This document shows, piece by piece, positions 8,742-15,650 of a stretch of 64,000 bases of DNA. How positions within the stretch are numbered: position 1 is the first letter of the stretch; each line of letters begins with the position of its first letter. The notes under the pieces are model-generated. The model made no database searches. It was given only the letters and a program-made list of their open reading frames with translations, and was not told where the DNA came from. A program made the translations under genes and the position numbers. Source of the stretch: BJGV01 sp965205785 (GTDB lineage Bacteria; Pseudomonadota; Gammaproteobacteria; Burkholderiales; Nitrosomonadaceae); contig OZ242188.1 in NCBI GenBank assembly GCA_965205785.1, positions 310,001 through 374,000 of the forward strand, in the 5' to 3' direction.

Positions 8742-8893
8742 GAGTCAGACCAGATACGTACCAAGTAATTTCTTTCTAGAAAAATCTCAAACTAATAGGA
8801 CCCAGTAAAAAACCTTTCTGATATGCTAATTCAAATAATGATGTGTATTTTGGTATGGCTTTTGAGATTATCTTCTCAGATTTATGTGTATCA
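8742..8893 (-). pseudogene. Decayed second copy of mcdB (C-terminal part)
   Basis: Read on the minus strand, this segment aligns through most of its length with the 3' part of the mcdB gene at 10387-10553. Shared blocks include the DNA for SKAIPK, for ELAYQ and for the end NYLVR. In the mcdB frame it meets a TAG where the intact gene encodes Trp (FFWK region), and the final Trp-containing tail is out of frame. It begins within a few bases of the triple-RidA stop, so the order mcdB-ridA-mcdB' suggests a past tandem duplication of the mcdB-ridA unit followed by decay. Confidence 0.75.
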
Positions 8894-8896
8894 CTA

Positions 8897-10357
8897 TTAT
8901 AACCTTGGCGGCGTACCTTCACCGTTAGAAACAACAGCATCAATTTGTACCAAAGCGTCCATAGGGATAGCTAAAACACCAACTATTGTTCTTGCTGGAA
9001 AATCGCCTCTGAAAAATGTTGTATAAATATCATTTACAGCATCAACATCTGCAATATTTTTAAGTTGGATATTTATTTTAACTACATCGTCCATAACGTG
9101 GCCGATACTCTCCACAATTGCCTTGATATTTTTTAGGCATTGTCCAGCCTGCTCTTTTACCCCACCAGCTATCATTTCACTAGTTCTTGGATCTACAGGT
9201 AACTGAGCTGCAATATGATTGTAATGAGAAAAAGCTACAGTTTGTGTATACAGAAAATTTATTGGTGCATTTTCCGTATTATTTGCTCTTATGACGAGTC
9301 CATGTCTGTCTTCAACAGCTTGTGGGGGTGTACCATCTCCATGTGACACAACTACATCAATTTGTACTAATGCATCCATAGGTAAAGCTGAAGCTGCAAT
9401 TGTTGTCCGTGCGGGAACATAGCCTGCGGTCCTAGCGATACCTGAGTCCGGAAAAAATGTTGTATAAACTTCGTTTACAGCTTCAATATCCGAAAGGTTT
9501 TTAAGGAAGATATTTACTTTAACAATATCGTCAAAAGGAACATCAATACTTTCTAAAATTGCCTTGATATTTTTTAGGCACTGTCCAGCTTGCTCTTTTA
9601 CTCCACCAGCTACCAGCCCACCAGATTTAGGATCAATAGGTAATTGAGCTGAAATATTGTTGTAATGAGAAAAAGCTACCGTGTGTGTAGATACGGAACT
9701 TTTAGGTGCATTCTCTGTGTTTCTTGCAACTTTCGTAGGATAAGGTTCCGGATTCTTTGCAAATTCTCTAGGCCCATTTTCTATATTTCTTGCAACTTTC
9801 CCAATCTGATTACTCTTACTATTGCGCGCCTGATATTGGTATGCCATCTCACGCATAAAATTCTGTACCTGATAGTTACTGCCATACTGTGCTTGATAGT
9901 TGCTGCCATACATAAGAACACCAGGCTCTTGTGCGGGTGTACTTTCACTGGAAGGCGTACCTTCACCGTTTGAAATAACTGCATCAATTTGCACTAAAGC
10001 ATCATACATAGGTAAAGCTGCAACTGCGACTGTCGTCCGTGTAGGAAAATAACTTTGGAAGAATGTTGTATAAACCGTGTCTACAGCATCAATATCTGAG
10101 ATATTCTTAAGGAATATATTGATTTTAACTACATCGTCCATAACATGGCCGACACTCTCTACAATTGCCTTGATATTTTTTAGACATTGTCCAGCTTGCT
10201 CTTTTACCCCACCAGCTACCAATCTACCAGATATAGGATCAATAGGTAATTGAGCTGAAATATTGTTGTAATGAGAGAAAGCTACAGTTTGTGTAGACAC
10301 AGAACTTTTTGGTGCATTTTCTGTGTTTCTCGAAAATTTTATGATCTTGCCACTCAT
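8897..10357 (-). CDS. Triple RidA/YjgF-domain fusion protein in the carboxysome operon
   Basis: The 486-aa protein contains three RidA domains, at about residues 10-135, 210-343 and 358-483. Each has the sequence YNNI/HIAAQLPIDP or a variant, then AGGVKEQAGQCLKNIKAI. Domains 1 and 2 are joined by a Gln/Tyr-rich linker (about 137-205). RidA trimers deaminate reactive enamine/imine intermediates; here one chain could supply a whole trimer. The substrate-binding Arg is kept in all domains (R107, R317, R456), but the family Glu near the end is Gln in each (Q123, Q332, Q471, in ALVQID). The gene starts 29 bases after mcdB. Role in or near the carboxysome is inferred from position only. Confidence 0.88.
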   Translation of the reverse strand: MSGKIIKFSRNTENAPKSSVSTQTVAFSHYNNISAQLPIDPISGRLVAGGVKEQAGQCLKNIKAIVESVGHVMDDVVKINIFLKNISDIDAVDTVYTTFFQSYFPTRTTVAVAALPMYDALVQIDAVISNGEGTPSSESTPAQEPGVLMYGSNYQAQYGSNYQVQNFMREMAYQYQARNSKSNQIGKVARNIENGPREFAKNPEPYPTKVARNTENAPKSSVSTHTVAFSHYNNISAQLPIDPKSGGLVAGGVKEQAGQCLKNIKAILESIDVPFDDIVKVNIFLKNLSDIEAVNEVYTTFFPDSGIARTAGYVPARTTIAASALPMDALVQIDVVVSHGDGTPPQAVEDRHGLVIRANNTENAPINFLYTQTVAFSHYNHIAAQLPVDPRTSEMIAGGVKEQAGQCLKNIKAIVESIGHVMDDVVKINIQLKNIADVDAVNDIYTTFFRGDFPARTIVGVLAIPMDALVQIDAVVSNGEGTPPRL

Positions 10358-10386
10358 ATCGATATTTCTCCTTTTTCACTCACATT

Positions 10387-10665
10387 TCAGTCAGGCCAAA
10401 CTCGTACCAAATAATTCTTTTTCCAAAAAAGTTCCAAATCAACAGGGTTCAACAAGTCTTGCTGATATGCCAACTCAGTTAATAATGTTGATTTTGGTAT
10501 GGCTTTTGAAATTACCTTTTCAGTTGTACGTATACTGGCAGCTGATTTTGTAGGTTTTGTAGTTATCCTCTTAGCTGTACGTGTACTGGCAGCTGGTTTT
10601 GTATTTATCTTTTTAGCCTTGCGTGTTCCGGCAGCTAATTTTGCAGCAAACATATTTTTACTCAT
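10387..10665 (-). CDS. mcdB: McdB, alpha-carboxysome positioning adaptor
   Basis: The 92-aa protein has a long basic, Lys/Thr/Ala-rich and probably disordered N-terminal half, a short helical part (TLLTELAYQQDLLNPVDLE) and a C-terminus NYLVRVWPD with Trp three residues from the end. An invariant C-terminal Trp is the reported hallmark of alpha-carboxysome McdB proteins, where it mediates association with the shell or cargo. The start overlaps the mcdA stop (ATGA), which is the usual mcdA-mcdB coupling. McdB stimulates the McdA ATPase and links carboxysomes to it. No simple sequence-family match is expected because these proteins are poorly conserved. Confidence 0.82.
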   Translation of the reverse strand: MSKNMFAAKLAAGTRKAKKINTKPAASTRTAKRITTKPTKSAASIRTTEKVISKAIPKSTLLTELAYQQDLLNPVDLELFWKKNYLVRVWPD

Positions 10666-11300
10666 GAGACTAAAACCTCATCAATAATATTATCCATTTC
10701 TTCAGATGCAACCTGTCCACGATAACCAAGATCATAAACACTACATCCTTCTAAAGCTGCTGTCCGGTAACTTGCTCGGCGTCTCAGTCTATGGCGCAAT
10801 ACAGGAATATTAATTTCCTGTAACGCATCATCCATCCCTCGGGACATTGCGCTTCTAGGTTCAATCTGATTGAGTACAACAAATGCTGATATTGTTGGAT
10901 TCACTTTCTGCACCTGTATTATTAATTCCTCAATACGGGTACTCGCCCACAAGTCCATTGGTGACGGTAACAAAGGTATCAACAGTACCTGTGAAATCTC
11001 CATCGCACTCAAAGTAGAAGCTGATTTAATCTCGGGTGGACAATCAATTACAATATAATCAAATTCAGTCTGTAATTGTATTATCTGTTTTTTTATTTCA
11101 TCTTCTGCCGGTACTAATTTAGCCGGAAATTCTTTCTGTGAATCAGAAAGTTCTATCCACATAGTAGCTGATCTTTGCGGGTCTGCATCAACTACAATGC
11201 AGCTTCCCCGGCGCGTCAACCCAGCAGCCATGTTCATAGCCAAAGTCGTCTTACCGACTCCTCCTTTTTGGTTTGCAACTGCTATTACTCCTATATCCAT
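10662..11300 (-). CDS. mcdA: McdA, ParA-type ATPase for carboxysome positioning
   Basis: The 212-aa ParA/MinD ATPase has the deviant Walker A KGGVGKTTLAMN at about residues 11-22, Walker A' region VVDADPQRSA and Walker B YIVIDCPPE. In alpha-carboxysome bacteria, McdA binds the nucleoid non-specifically with ATP and forms gradients that McdB-covered carboxysomes follow, spacing them along the cell. It follows acRAF by 11 bases and overlaps mcdB by four, so the unit is translationally coupled. Other ParA roles such as plasmid partition are unlikely in this setting. Confidence 0.88.
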   Translation of the reverse strand: MDIGVIAVANQKGGVGKTTLAMNMAAGLTRRGSCIVVDADPQRSATMWIELSDSQKEFPAKLVPAEDEIKKQIIQLQTEFDYIVIDCPPEIKSASTLSAMEISQVLLIPLLPSPMDLWASTRIEELIIQVQKVNPTISAFVVLNQIEPRSAMSRGMDDALQEINIPVLRHRLRRRASYRTAALEGCSVYDLGYRGQVASEEMDNIIDEVLVS

Positions 11301-11311
11301 ATGTATGTAAC

Positions 11312-11575
11312 TTAAGTGGGATCAATTAGCTCATCTATACGCTGCGCAAACGCTTTATCCTCTTCACTTAGTACTTTGTCATTGCTGGCGTATACGGTAA
11401 TATTTGCATAGTCTGACCCAAAACTAATATCCGGGTAATATTCTGTTTCCTTAGATAAGTCAGCCAGGCGATCGAGAAAGATACGAAGACTGCTATAACT
11501 ATCAAATTGGAGTCGTCTGAATAGACTGGGCGGCTGATCTTTGCAAACCCAGAGCTGTTCTGTGTCTTTATCCAT
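11312..11575 (-). CDS. acRAF, PCD-like RuBisCO assembly factor
   Basis: I choose ATG 11575 because AGGAGG lies five bases upstream; a longer frame from 11593 would overlap that site. The 87-aa product fits the pterin-4a-carbinolamine-dehydratase-like fold of the alpha-carboxysome RuBisCO assembly factor: a lysine/aspartate N-terminus, LFRRLQFDSYSSLRIFLDRL, the YYPDISFGSDYANITVYA strand pair, and an acidic C-terminal helix. acRAF assists folding or assembly of form IA RuBisCO and is commonly placed in extended cso loci next to mcdAB, as here. Catalytic dehydratase histidines are not apparent. Confidence 0.78.
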   Translation of the reverse strand: MDKDTEQLWVCKDQPPSLFRRLQFDSYSSLRIFLDRLADLSKETEYYPDISFGSDYANITVYASNDKVLSEEDKAFAQRIDELIDPT

Positions 11576-11867
11576 GACTGCCTCCTGATACATTAAAAAT
11601 ACAGTAGTAAATATAATATGACACGAAACTTGAAAGGAACCGGATAACTGGAATAATGCTGTAAAACTGAACCAATTATACTTTTTAGACTACAAATACA
11701 TATTAGTTATCGATTCGAGCAGCTTGTATGAACCTTATAGCTGTTATTGAAATTATAATTTCATAACTAACTACAAAAATACAAACTTTTGTAATCGTAT
11801 TTAGCATTAGCTAGTGTCCGACCATATTAGCTTTGAGTTTTGGTTATATCACTATCACGTCTACTAA

Positions 11868-12188
11868 TTACATTGCCGATGGTCTTTTTACATCCGATGA
11901 TTTAGCTGGCAATATCTGCTCTACTTCAGTATGTGGACGCGCAATTATATGTGCAGCAGCCAAGCCGTCACCTACACGTTCACAAGCATCAGCACCAGCA
12001 CGAACTGCTGCATTAACAGCACCCGTCTCTCCGCGCACTAAAACTGTGACATAACCACCGCCAACAAACTGTCGGCCAATGAGACGAACCTCTGAAGCTT
12101 TGGTCATGGCATCAGCTGCTTCAATTGCCGGAACCAGACCACGTGTTTCTATCATCCCTAATGCTATTCCCATTTTTTCGCTTGCCAT
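11868..12188 (-). CDS. csoS1: CsoS1 shell protein, copy 3 (extended C-terminus)
   Basis: This is a single-domain BMC hexamer protein of the carboxysome shell with core GIALGMIETRG, KASEVRLIGRQFVGGGYVTV and AGADACERVGDGLAAAHII. It is the last of three almost identical copies and differs mainly by a 13-14-residue C-terminal extension (ends SSDVKRPSAM). Hexamers tile the shell facets and their central pores admit bicarbonate and RuBP. It starts 12 bases after copy 2 with a good ribosome-binding site (AGGAGTT). The longer tail could point to the lumen or cytosol, but this cannot be seen from sequence. Confidence 0.93.
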   Translation of the reverse strand: MASEKMGIALGMIETRGLVPAIEAADAMTKASEVRLIGRQFVGGGYVTVLVRGETGAVNAAVRAGADACERVGDGLAAAHIIARPHTEVEQILPAKSSDVKRPSAM

Positions 12189-12200
12189 AATCTAACTCCT

Positions 12201-12488
12201 TTAGGATTTTAGAAACTGTTCTAATTCTTCATGAGGACGCGCAATTATATGTGCAGCAGCCAAGCCGTCACCTACACGTTCACAAGCATCAGCACCAGCA
12301 CGAACTGCTGCATTGACAGCACCCGTCTCTCCGCGAACTGAAACCGTGACATAACCACCGCCAACAAACTGTCGGCCAATGAGACGAACCTCTGAAGCCT
12401 TGGTCATAGCATCTGCTGCTTCAATCGCCGGAACCAGACCACGTGTTTCTATCATCCCTAATGCTATTCCCATTTTTTCGCTTGCCAT
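12201..12488 (-). CDS. csoS1: CsoS1 shell protein, copy 2
   Basis: The 95-aa BMC-domain protein is almost identical to its two neighbours over the first 85 residues. It has Ser instead of Leu at YVTVSVRGETG and ends PHEELEQFLKS. It forms hexameric facet tiles of the alpha-carboxysome shell. It starts with MASEKMG after an AGGAGTT ribosome-binding site and lies 46 bases after copy 1. Which of H. neapolitanus CsoS1A, B or C it corresponds to cannot be decided, because the copies resemble each other more than the outside paralogs. Confidence 0.94.
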   Translation of the reverse strand: MASEKMGIALGMIETRGLVPAIEAADAMTKASEVRLIGRQFVGGGYVTVSVRGETGAVNAAVRAGADACERVGDGLAAAHIIARPHEELEQFLKS

Positions 12489-12534
12489 AATTTAACTCCT
12501 AATAAAAATCTAAGCGTACCAATACAAATGAAGC

Positions 12535-12816
12535 TTACAATATCTGTTCAACTTCAGTATGCGGACGCGCAATTATATGTGCAGCAGCCAAGCCGTCACC
12601 TACACGTTCACAAGCATCAGCACCAGCACGAACTGCTGCATTGACAGCACCCGTCTCTCCGCGTACTAAAACTGTGACATAACCACCGCCAACAAACTGC
12701 CGGCCAATGAGACGAACCTCTGAAGCCTTGGTCATGGCATCAGCTGCCTCAATCGCCGGTACCATCCCACGTGTTTCTATCATCCCTAATGCTATTCCCA
12801 TTTTTTCGCTTGGCAT
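12535..12816 (-). CDS. csoS1: CsoS1 shell protein, copy 1
   Basis: This is the first csoS1 copy transcribed: 93 aa, start MPSEKMG, with Met instead of Leu in ETRGMVPAIEA and C-terminus PHTEVEQIL. It is a BMC-domain hexameric facet protein. An AGGAGG site lies just upstream of the ATG. About 97 bases separate it from csoS4B; this is long enough for a processing site or an extra promoter that would boost the abundant shell proteins, although I see no clear promoter. Confidence 0.94.
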   Translation of the reverse strand: MPSEKMGIALGMIETRGMVPAIEAADAMTKASEVRLIGRQFVGGGYVTVLVRGETGAVNAAVRAGADACERVGDGLAAAHIIARPHTEVEQIL

Positions 12817-12913
12817 TTTCTATCCTCCTACTTTCAAAGTTAAAATCGTTAAATCAATTAATGTTTATCCTAAATCTCGGCATAAATACCGGAATACCTG
12901 TTTCTTACTGAAC

Positions 12914-13168
12914 TTACCAATCCTCTTCGCTCCAATAATCAATGATTCCACCAATAGTAAGATCCGTGGTGATTTTTGGATTATCAAGAGCCAGCCTTGC
13001 AGCTGATGTCCCAATAGTAATAACGAAATCTCCCGGCTTGCAGCCGATAGGATCCACTGCAACTTCCAACTTGCCCGAAGCATTCTCAACAACACGTAAT
13101 GATTTGGAAGCTAACCAATAATTACGTTTTGTTGTAACCAGATCTCGCACTACACGTTGTATATTCAT
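12914..13168 (-). CDS. csoS4B: CsoS4B, pentameric vertex protein
   Basis: The 84-aa BMV/EutN-CcmL-domain protein has N-terminus MNIQRVVRDLVTTKRNYWL, core AVDPIGCKPGDFVITIGTSAAR and C-terminal TIGGIIDYWSEEDW. Pentamers close the twelve vertices of the icosahedral carboxysome. It begins five bases after csoS4A, so the pair is translated together. Length and motifs are normal for CsoS4B. Confidence 0.94.
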   Translation of the reverse strand: MNIQRVVRDLVTTKRNYWLASKSLRVVENASGKLEVAVDPIGCKPGDFVITIGTSAARLALDNPKITTDLTIGGIIDYWSEEDW

Positions 13169-13173
13169 TTATA

Positions 13174-13446
13174 TTATTTCTTTCTTCCGCTTTTCGATTC
13201 ATCTTCCCAATAATCAATAATACCAACTATCGTAAAATCACTTGGATAGTCGTTGCTACCTGCCGCAGTCCGGGCAGCTGAGCTGCCCACAATTATGACC
13301 CAGTCACCTTCCTTGCAACCGACTGGATCAACTGCCACCTGCTTGCTGGAACTATCTCTTTCTCTAACCACCAGCAAACGACGGGTACCAAGCTGGCCAA
13401 TACGTGAAGTAGCTACTAATGTTTTTTCTACCTGGCAGATTTTCAT
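13174..13446 (-). CDS. csoS4A: CsoS4A, pentameric vertex protein
   Basis: The 90-aa vertex pentamer protein has MKICQVEKTLVATSRIGQLG, the core AVDPVGCKEGDWVIIVGSSAAR and FTIVGIIDYWEDE. It normally follows csoSCA. Here its ATG overlaps the stop of a 44-codon ORF (ATGA), and that ORF overlaps the csoS2 stop, so translation can pass directly from csoS2 to csoS4A. Confidence 0.94.
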   Translation of the reverse strand: MKICQVEKTLVATSRIGQLGTRRLLVVRERDSSSKQVAVDPVGCKEGDWVIIVGSSAARTAAGSNDYPSDFTIVGIIDYWEDESKSGRKK

Positions 13447-13577
13447 TGTATTGATTCCGTATAATCACATAAAGCAACATCGAATTTCACCGGCTCTCCG
13501 TACATTCTTTTGCCCGCGTATTGTTGTCTTGTCCGTAGTAACTTAATCTTAATCATTTTATTTACGATAAAATACAT
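13443..13577 (-). CDS. 44-codon ORF occupying the csoSCA position
   Basis: Its ATG shares one base with the csoS2 stop (TAATG) and its TGA overlaps the csoS4A start (ATGA). Such tight coupling on both sides argues for real translation. The product is basic and begins MYFIVNKMIKIKLLRTRQQY; its end is KFDVALCDYTESIQ. In other alpha-carboxysome operons the roughly 500-codon carbonic anhydrase gene csoSCA lies exactly here. The C-terminal layout (basic Arg/Tyr segment, then a short hydrophobic strand) loosely recalls the CsoSCA C-terminus, so it may be the in-frame remnant of a deleted csoSCA. It could also be an unrelated peptide or a spacer. Confidence 0.5.
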   Translation of the reverse strand: MYFIVNKMIKIKLLRTRQQYAGKRMYGEPVKFDVALCDYTESIQ

Positions 13578-15220
13578 TAACCATGTCCCCCGCCAGACGT
13601 TGTAATGGGAACAGAAGCTTTGGGTGACCAACCAATCAATCCTGTAACATGATGCGTAGGCTCAGTTTGAGGGGTGGCTTTATCTTTAAACTTTCTTGCA
13701 CCAGCCCAGCCATGCAGATCACCTTTTCGCTGGCTAGGATTACGTTCAGAAGCTATATGTCCTTCAGTACCGGTAACATTATCTTTTGATATCCAGGCAC
13801 TGCCTGTGATAGTTTTACCCTCAACGCGGCCTTCACCCGTTACACGCGAATTACCTGCAATGGCGTCAACTTTTTGTCTCGGATTAAAACGAAATTCCTG
13901 ATTGCCAGTAATCTTACCTTCACCAGCAGAAAATGTACCTGTAATCAGGCTTTCTGCAGTCGGAGCATTGACGGCGTCTGTGCCAACACGTTCCTGACTT
14001 TCACGTTGAGGGATGCGCACACTGAAACTATTGTTTATTTTTTTAATACGTTCCATTACATCCATCTTTCCATCCCCTTCAGGATCGGCCTTATAGTACG
14101 GTGTGCCTGTTATATTATATTCGCTGCCACGCTGTGTACCTGTTACATGATTGGCACTGGACAGAACATCACCACTAATAAAATTAGCTGATGCTAATTT
14201 TGATGAAATTCGTCGTTCCGTCTTTTCTTCATTCTCAGCAGAACAAGAGGTTTGAAACTGATTTGGTCCTACATAAGGTGTACCGGTAATTGCATCACAT
14301 AAGCCCTGCTCATCTCCGGTTACACGCAGATTGTGTTCAATATCTAAGCCCGTTACATGCTGATCACCCCACGTTGTGGCACCAAAGGTATATCCATGTG
14401 GATTGTTCTGACGCGGAAACTGCATCTGCGAATAACTTCCCTGCTCTTTACGCTGTAAAAGATCATCAATAAGTTCCTGATCTGAATCTCCCGAAATACG
14501 TAAAGCAGGATTGGACTCATCACCTGTAATATTTATCTTACTACGTACTTGTGATCCCGTCATAACTTGTCCTGCCGGTGTCTTACTCGCACCTACTTTA
14601 ATTCCTCCCTCACGCGGATTGTACCCAGACTCTCTTCCAATATACTGGTCACCGGTTACTTGCAAAGCTGCTCCATGCTCATTACCTGTGACATTTTCTT
14701 TCTGACCGATTCTAACCCCGGTTACTTTGTGACCGGCATAACTTTTACTTTCAGTCACCTTGGGTGGGTACTGAACCGGATCGGTATTACGACGCGTACG
14801 TCCACTTGGTGACGTTTTTGCCTCGTTAACCTTGACCGGTACTGCTGGAGTAGCTGAAGAGGCAGAGCTTGTTGTCGATACAGAAGCATTAGGCTTAAGT
14901 ATTCCTTCCTTACCCTGAATTAATCCTTCCCGACGAGCACGTGATGCATCACGGCCTGTTACTACTTGCTGATTAGATTTCTCTTCTGTTGTGGCAATAC
15001 TTAATTTCGATTCCGAAACGGCTAAAGAAGTCGCTTCTGATGGCAATGTGTCAGTAGATACTATCGTTTTTCTACCGTTAGGTTGGCCCACACGTACACG
15101 CTCCTTTGTGAGCGGCATTCCTGCTTTTCCACTCACTAATTGAGCACGTCGCATACGCGATGCGTTTTGTCCGGTTTGAACGTTCAATGAATTACTGGAT
15201 CCTGACATAACATTACCCAT
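13577..15220 (-). CDS. csoS2: CsoS2, carboxysome scaffold protein (short form)
   Basis: The 547-aa intrinsically disordered scaffold links RuBisCO to the shell. The N-terminal part has RuBisCO-binding repeats (GQNASRMRRAQLVSGKAG at about 18-36, GRDASRARREGLIQGKEG at about 90-107, and a partial GRTRR). The middle part has VTG-rich repeats such as KVTGVRIGQKENVTG and QVMTGSQV. The C-terminal part carries more VTG/ITG blocks and ends in the shell-anchoring peptide VTGLIGWSPKASVPITTSGG. Family members are usually about 700-900 aa, so this protein seems to have only about three middle repeats. I did not recognise a programmed frameshift signal. It starts 45 bases after cbbS. Confidence 0.93.
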   Translation of the reverse strand: MGNVMSGSSNSLNVQTGQNASRMRRAQLVSGKAGMPLTKERVRVGQPNGRKTIVSTDTLPSEATSLAVSESKLSIATTEEKSNQQVVTGRDASRARREGLIQGKEGILKPNASVSTTSSASSATPAVPVKVNEAKTSPSGRTRRNTDPVQYPPKVTESKSYAGHKVTGVRIGQKENVTGNEHGAALQVTGDQYIGRESGYNPREGGIKVGASKTPAGQVMTGSQVRSKINITGDESNPALRISGDSDQELIDDLLQRKEQGSYSQMQFPRQNNPHGYTFGATTWGDQHVTGLDIEHNLRVTGDEQGLCDAITGTPYVGPNQFQTSCSAENEEKTERRISSKLASANFISGDVLSSANHVTGTQRGSEYNITGTPYYKADPEGDGKMDVMERIKKINNSFSVRIPQRESQERVGTDAVNAPTAESLITGTFSAGEGKITGNQEFRFNPRQKVDAIAGNSRVTGEGRVEGKTITGSAWISKDNVTGTEGHIASERNPSQRKGDLHGWAGARKFKDKATPQTEPTHHVTGLIGWSPKASVPITTSGGGHG

Positions 15221-15265
15221 TTATTCAAAAAATTAAAAAATTATTACCTAAAGTTTGATTGATAA

Positions 15266-15604
15266 TTAGTACCCAGCCCGATGAACAATAAATGCTGTAC
15301 CCCGGCTTTGTGTAAAATTATCAAATCCAGTTAAACGTACAATGTGCCCCGAGTTGGCCCTGTGGCAAGCTTCTATTTCCGCCATTACTTTCTCAACTGA
15401 TTTTTCACCAAAAAAAGGTAACTTCCAAATATACCAAAAGTTCGAGAATGCTTTTTCTGGCTCAGTATGTTCAATAGCCGGATTCCAACCCTGGGCAATC
15501 AGATAAGTAATATGCTTACGAATTTTTTCTGGCGTGAGCGGCGGCAAATATGAAAATGTCTCACCTTTTCGTTCTGTTGCGTTATATGGTCTGATTTCAT
15601 CCAT
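15266..15604 (-). CDS. cbbS: RuBisCO small subunit, form IA
   Basis: The 112-aa small subunit has the typical FSYLPPLTPEKIRKHITYLI opening, NPAIEHTEPE, FWYIWKLPFFG and HIVRLTGFDNFTQSRG blocks. Eight copies cap the L8 core of the form I enzyme. The gene follows cbbL by 46 bases with an AAGAGGTTATAAC leader. Length is normal for carboxysomal CbbS. Confidence 0.96.
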   Translation of the reverse strand: MDEIRPYNATERKGETFSYLPPLTPEKIRKHITYLIAQGWNPAIEHTEPEKAFSNFWYIWKLPFFGEKSVEKVMAEIEACHRANSGHIVRLTGFDNFTQSRGTAFIVHRAGY

Positions 15605-15650
15605 AGTTATAACCTCTTATTTTCTGTTTTTAGTTGTGTAAAAGTATCTT

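Noticed and set aside
9665..9973. Cys/Arg-rich 102-codon frame opposite the RidA linker
   Set aside because: It is antisense to the RidA linker and its repeats only mirror the coding repeats.
13674..14812. Several plus-strand frames inside csoS2
   Set aside because: All are antisense shadows produced by the repetitive VTG-coding DNA.
13577..15220. Programmed ribosomal frameshift in csoS2, as in H. neapolitanus
   Set aside because: I did not find a convincing slippery sequence followed by a strong stem by eye. A targeted search on the minus strand could still find one.
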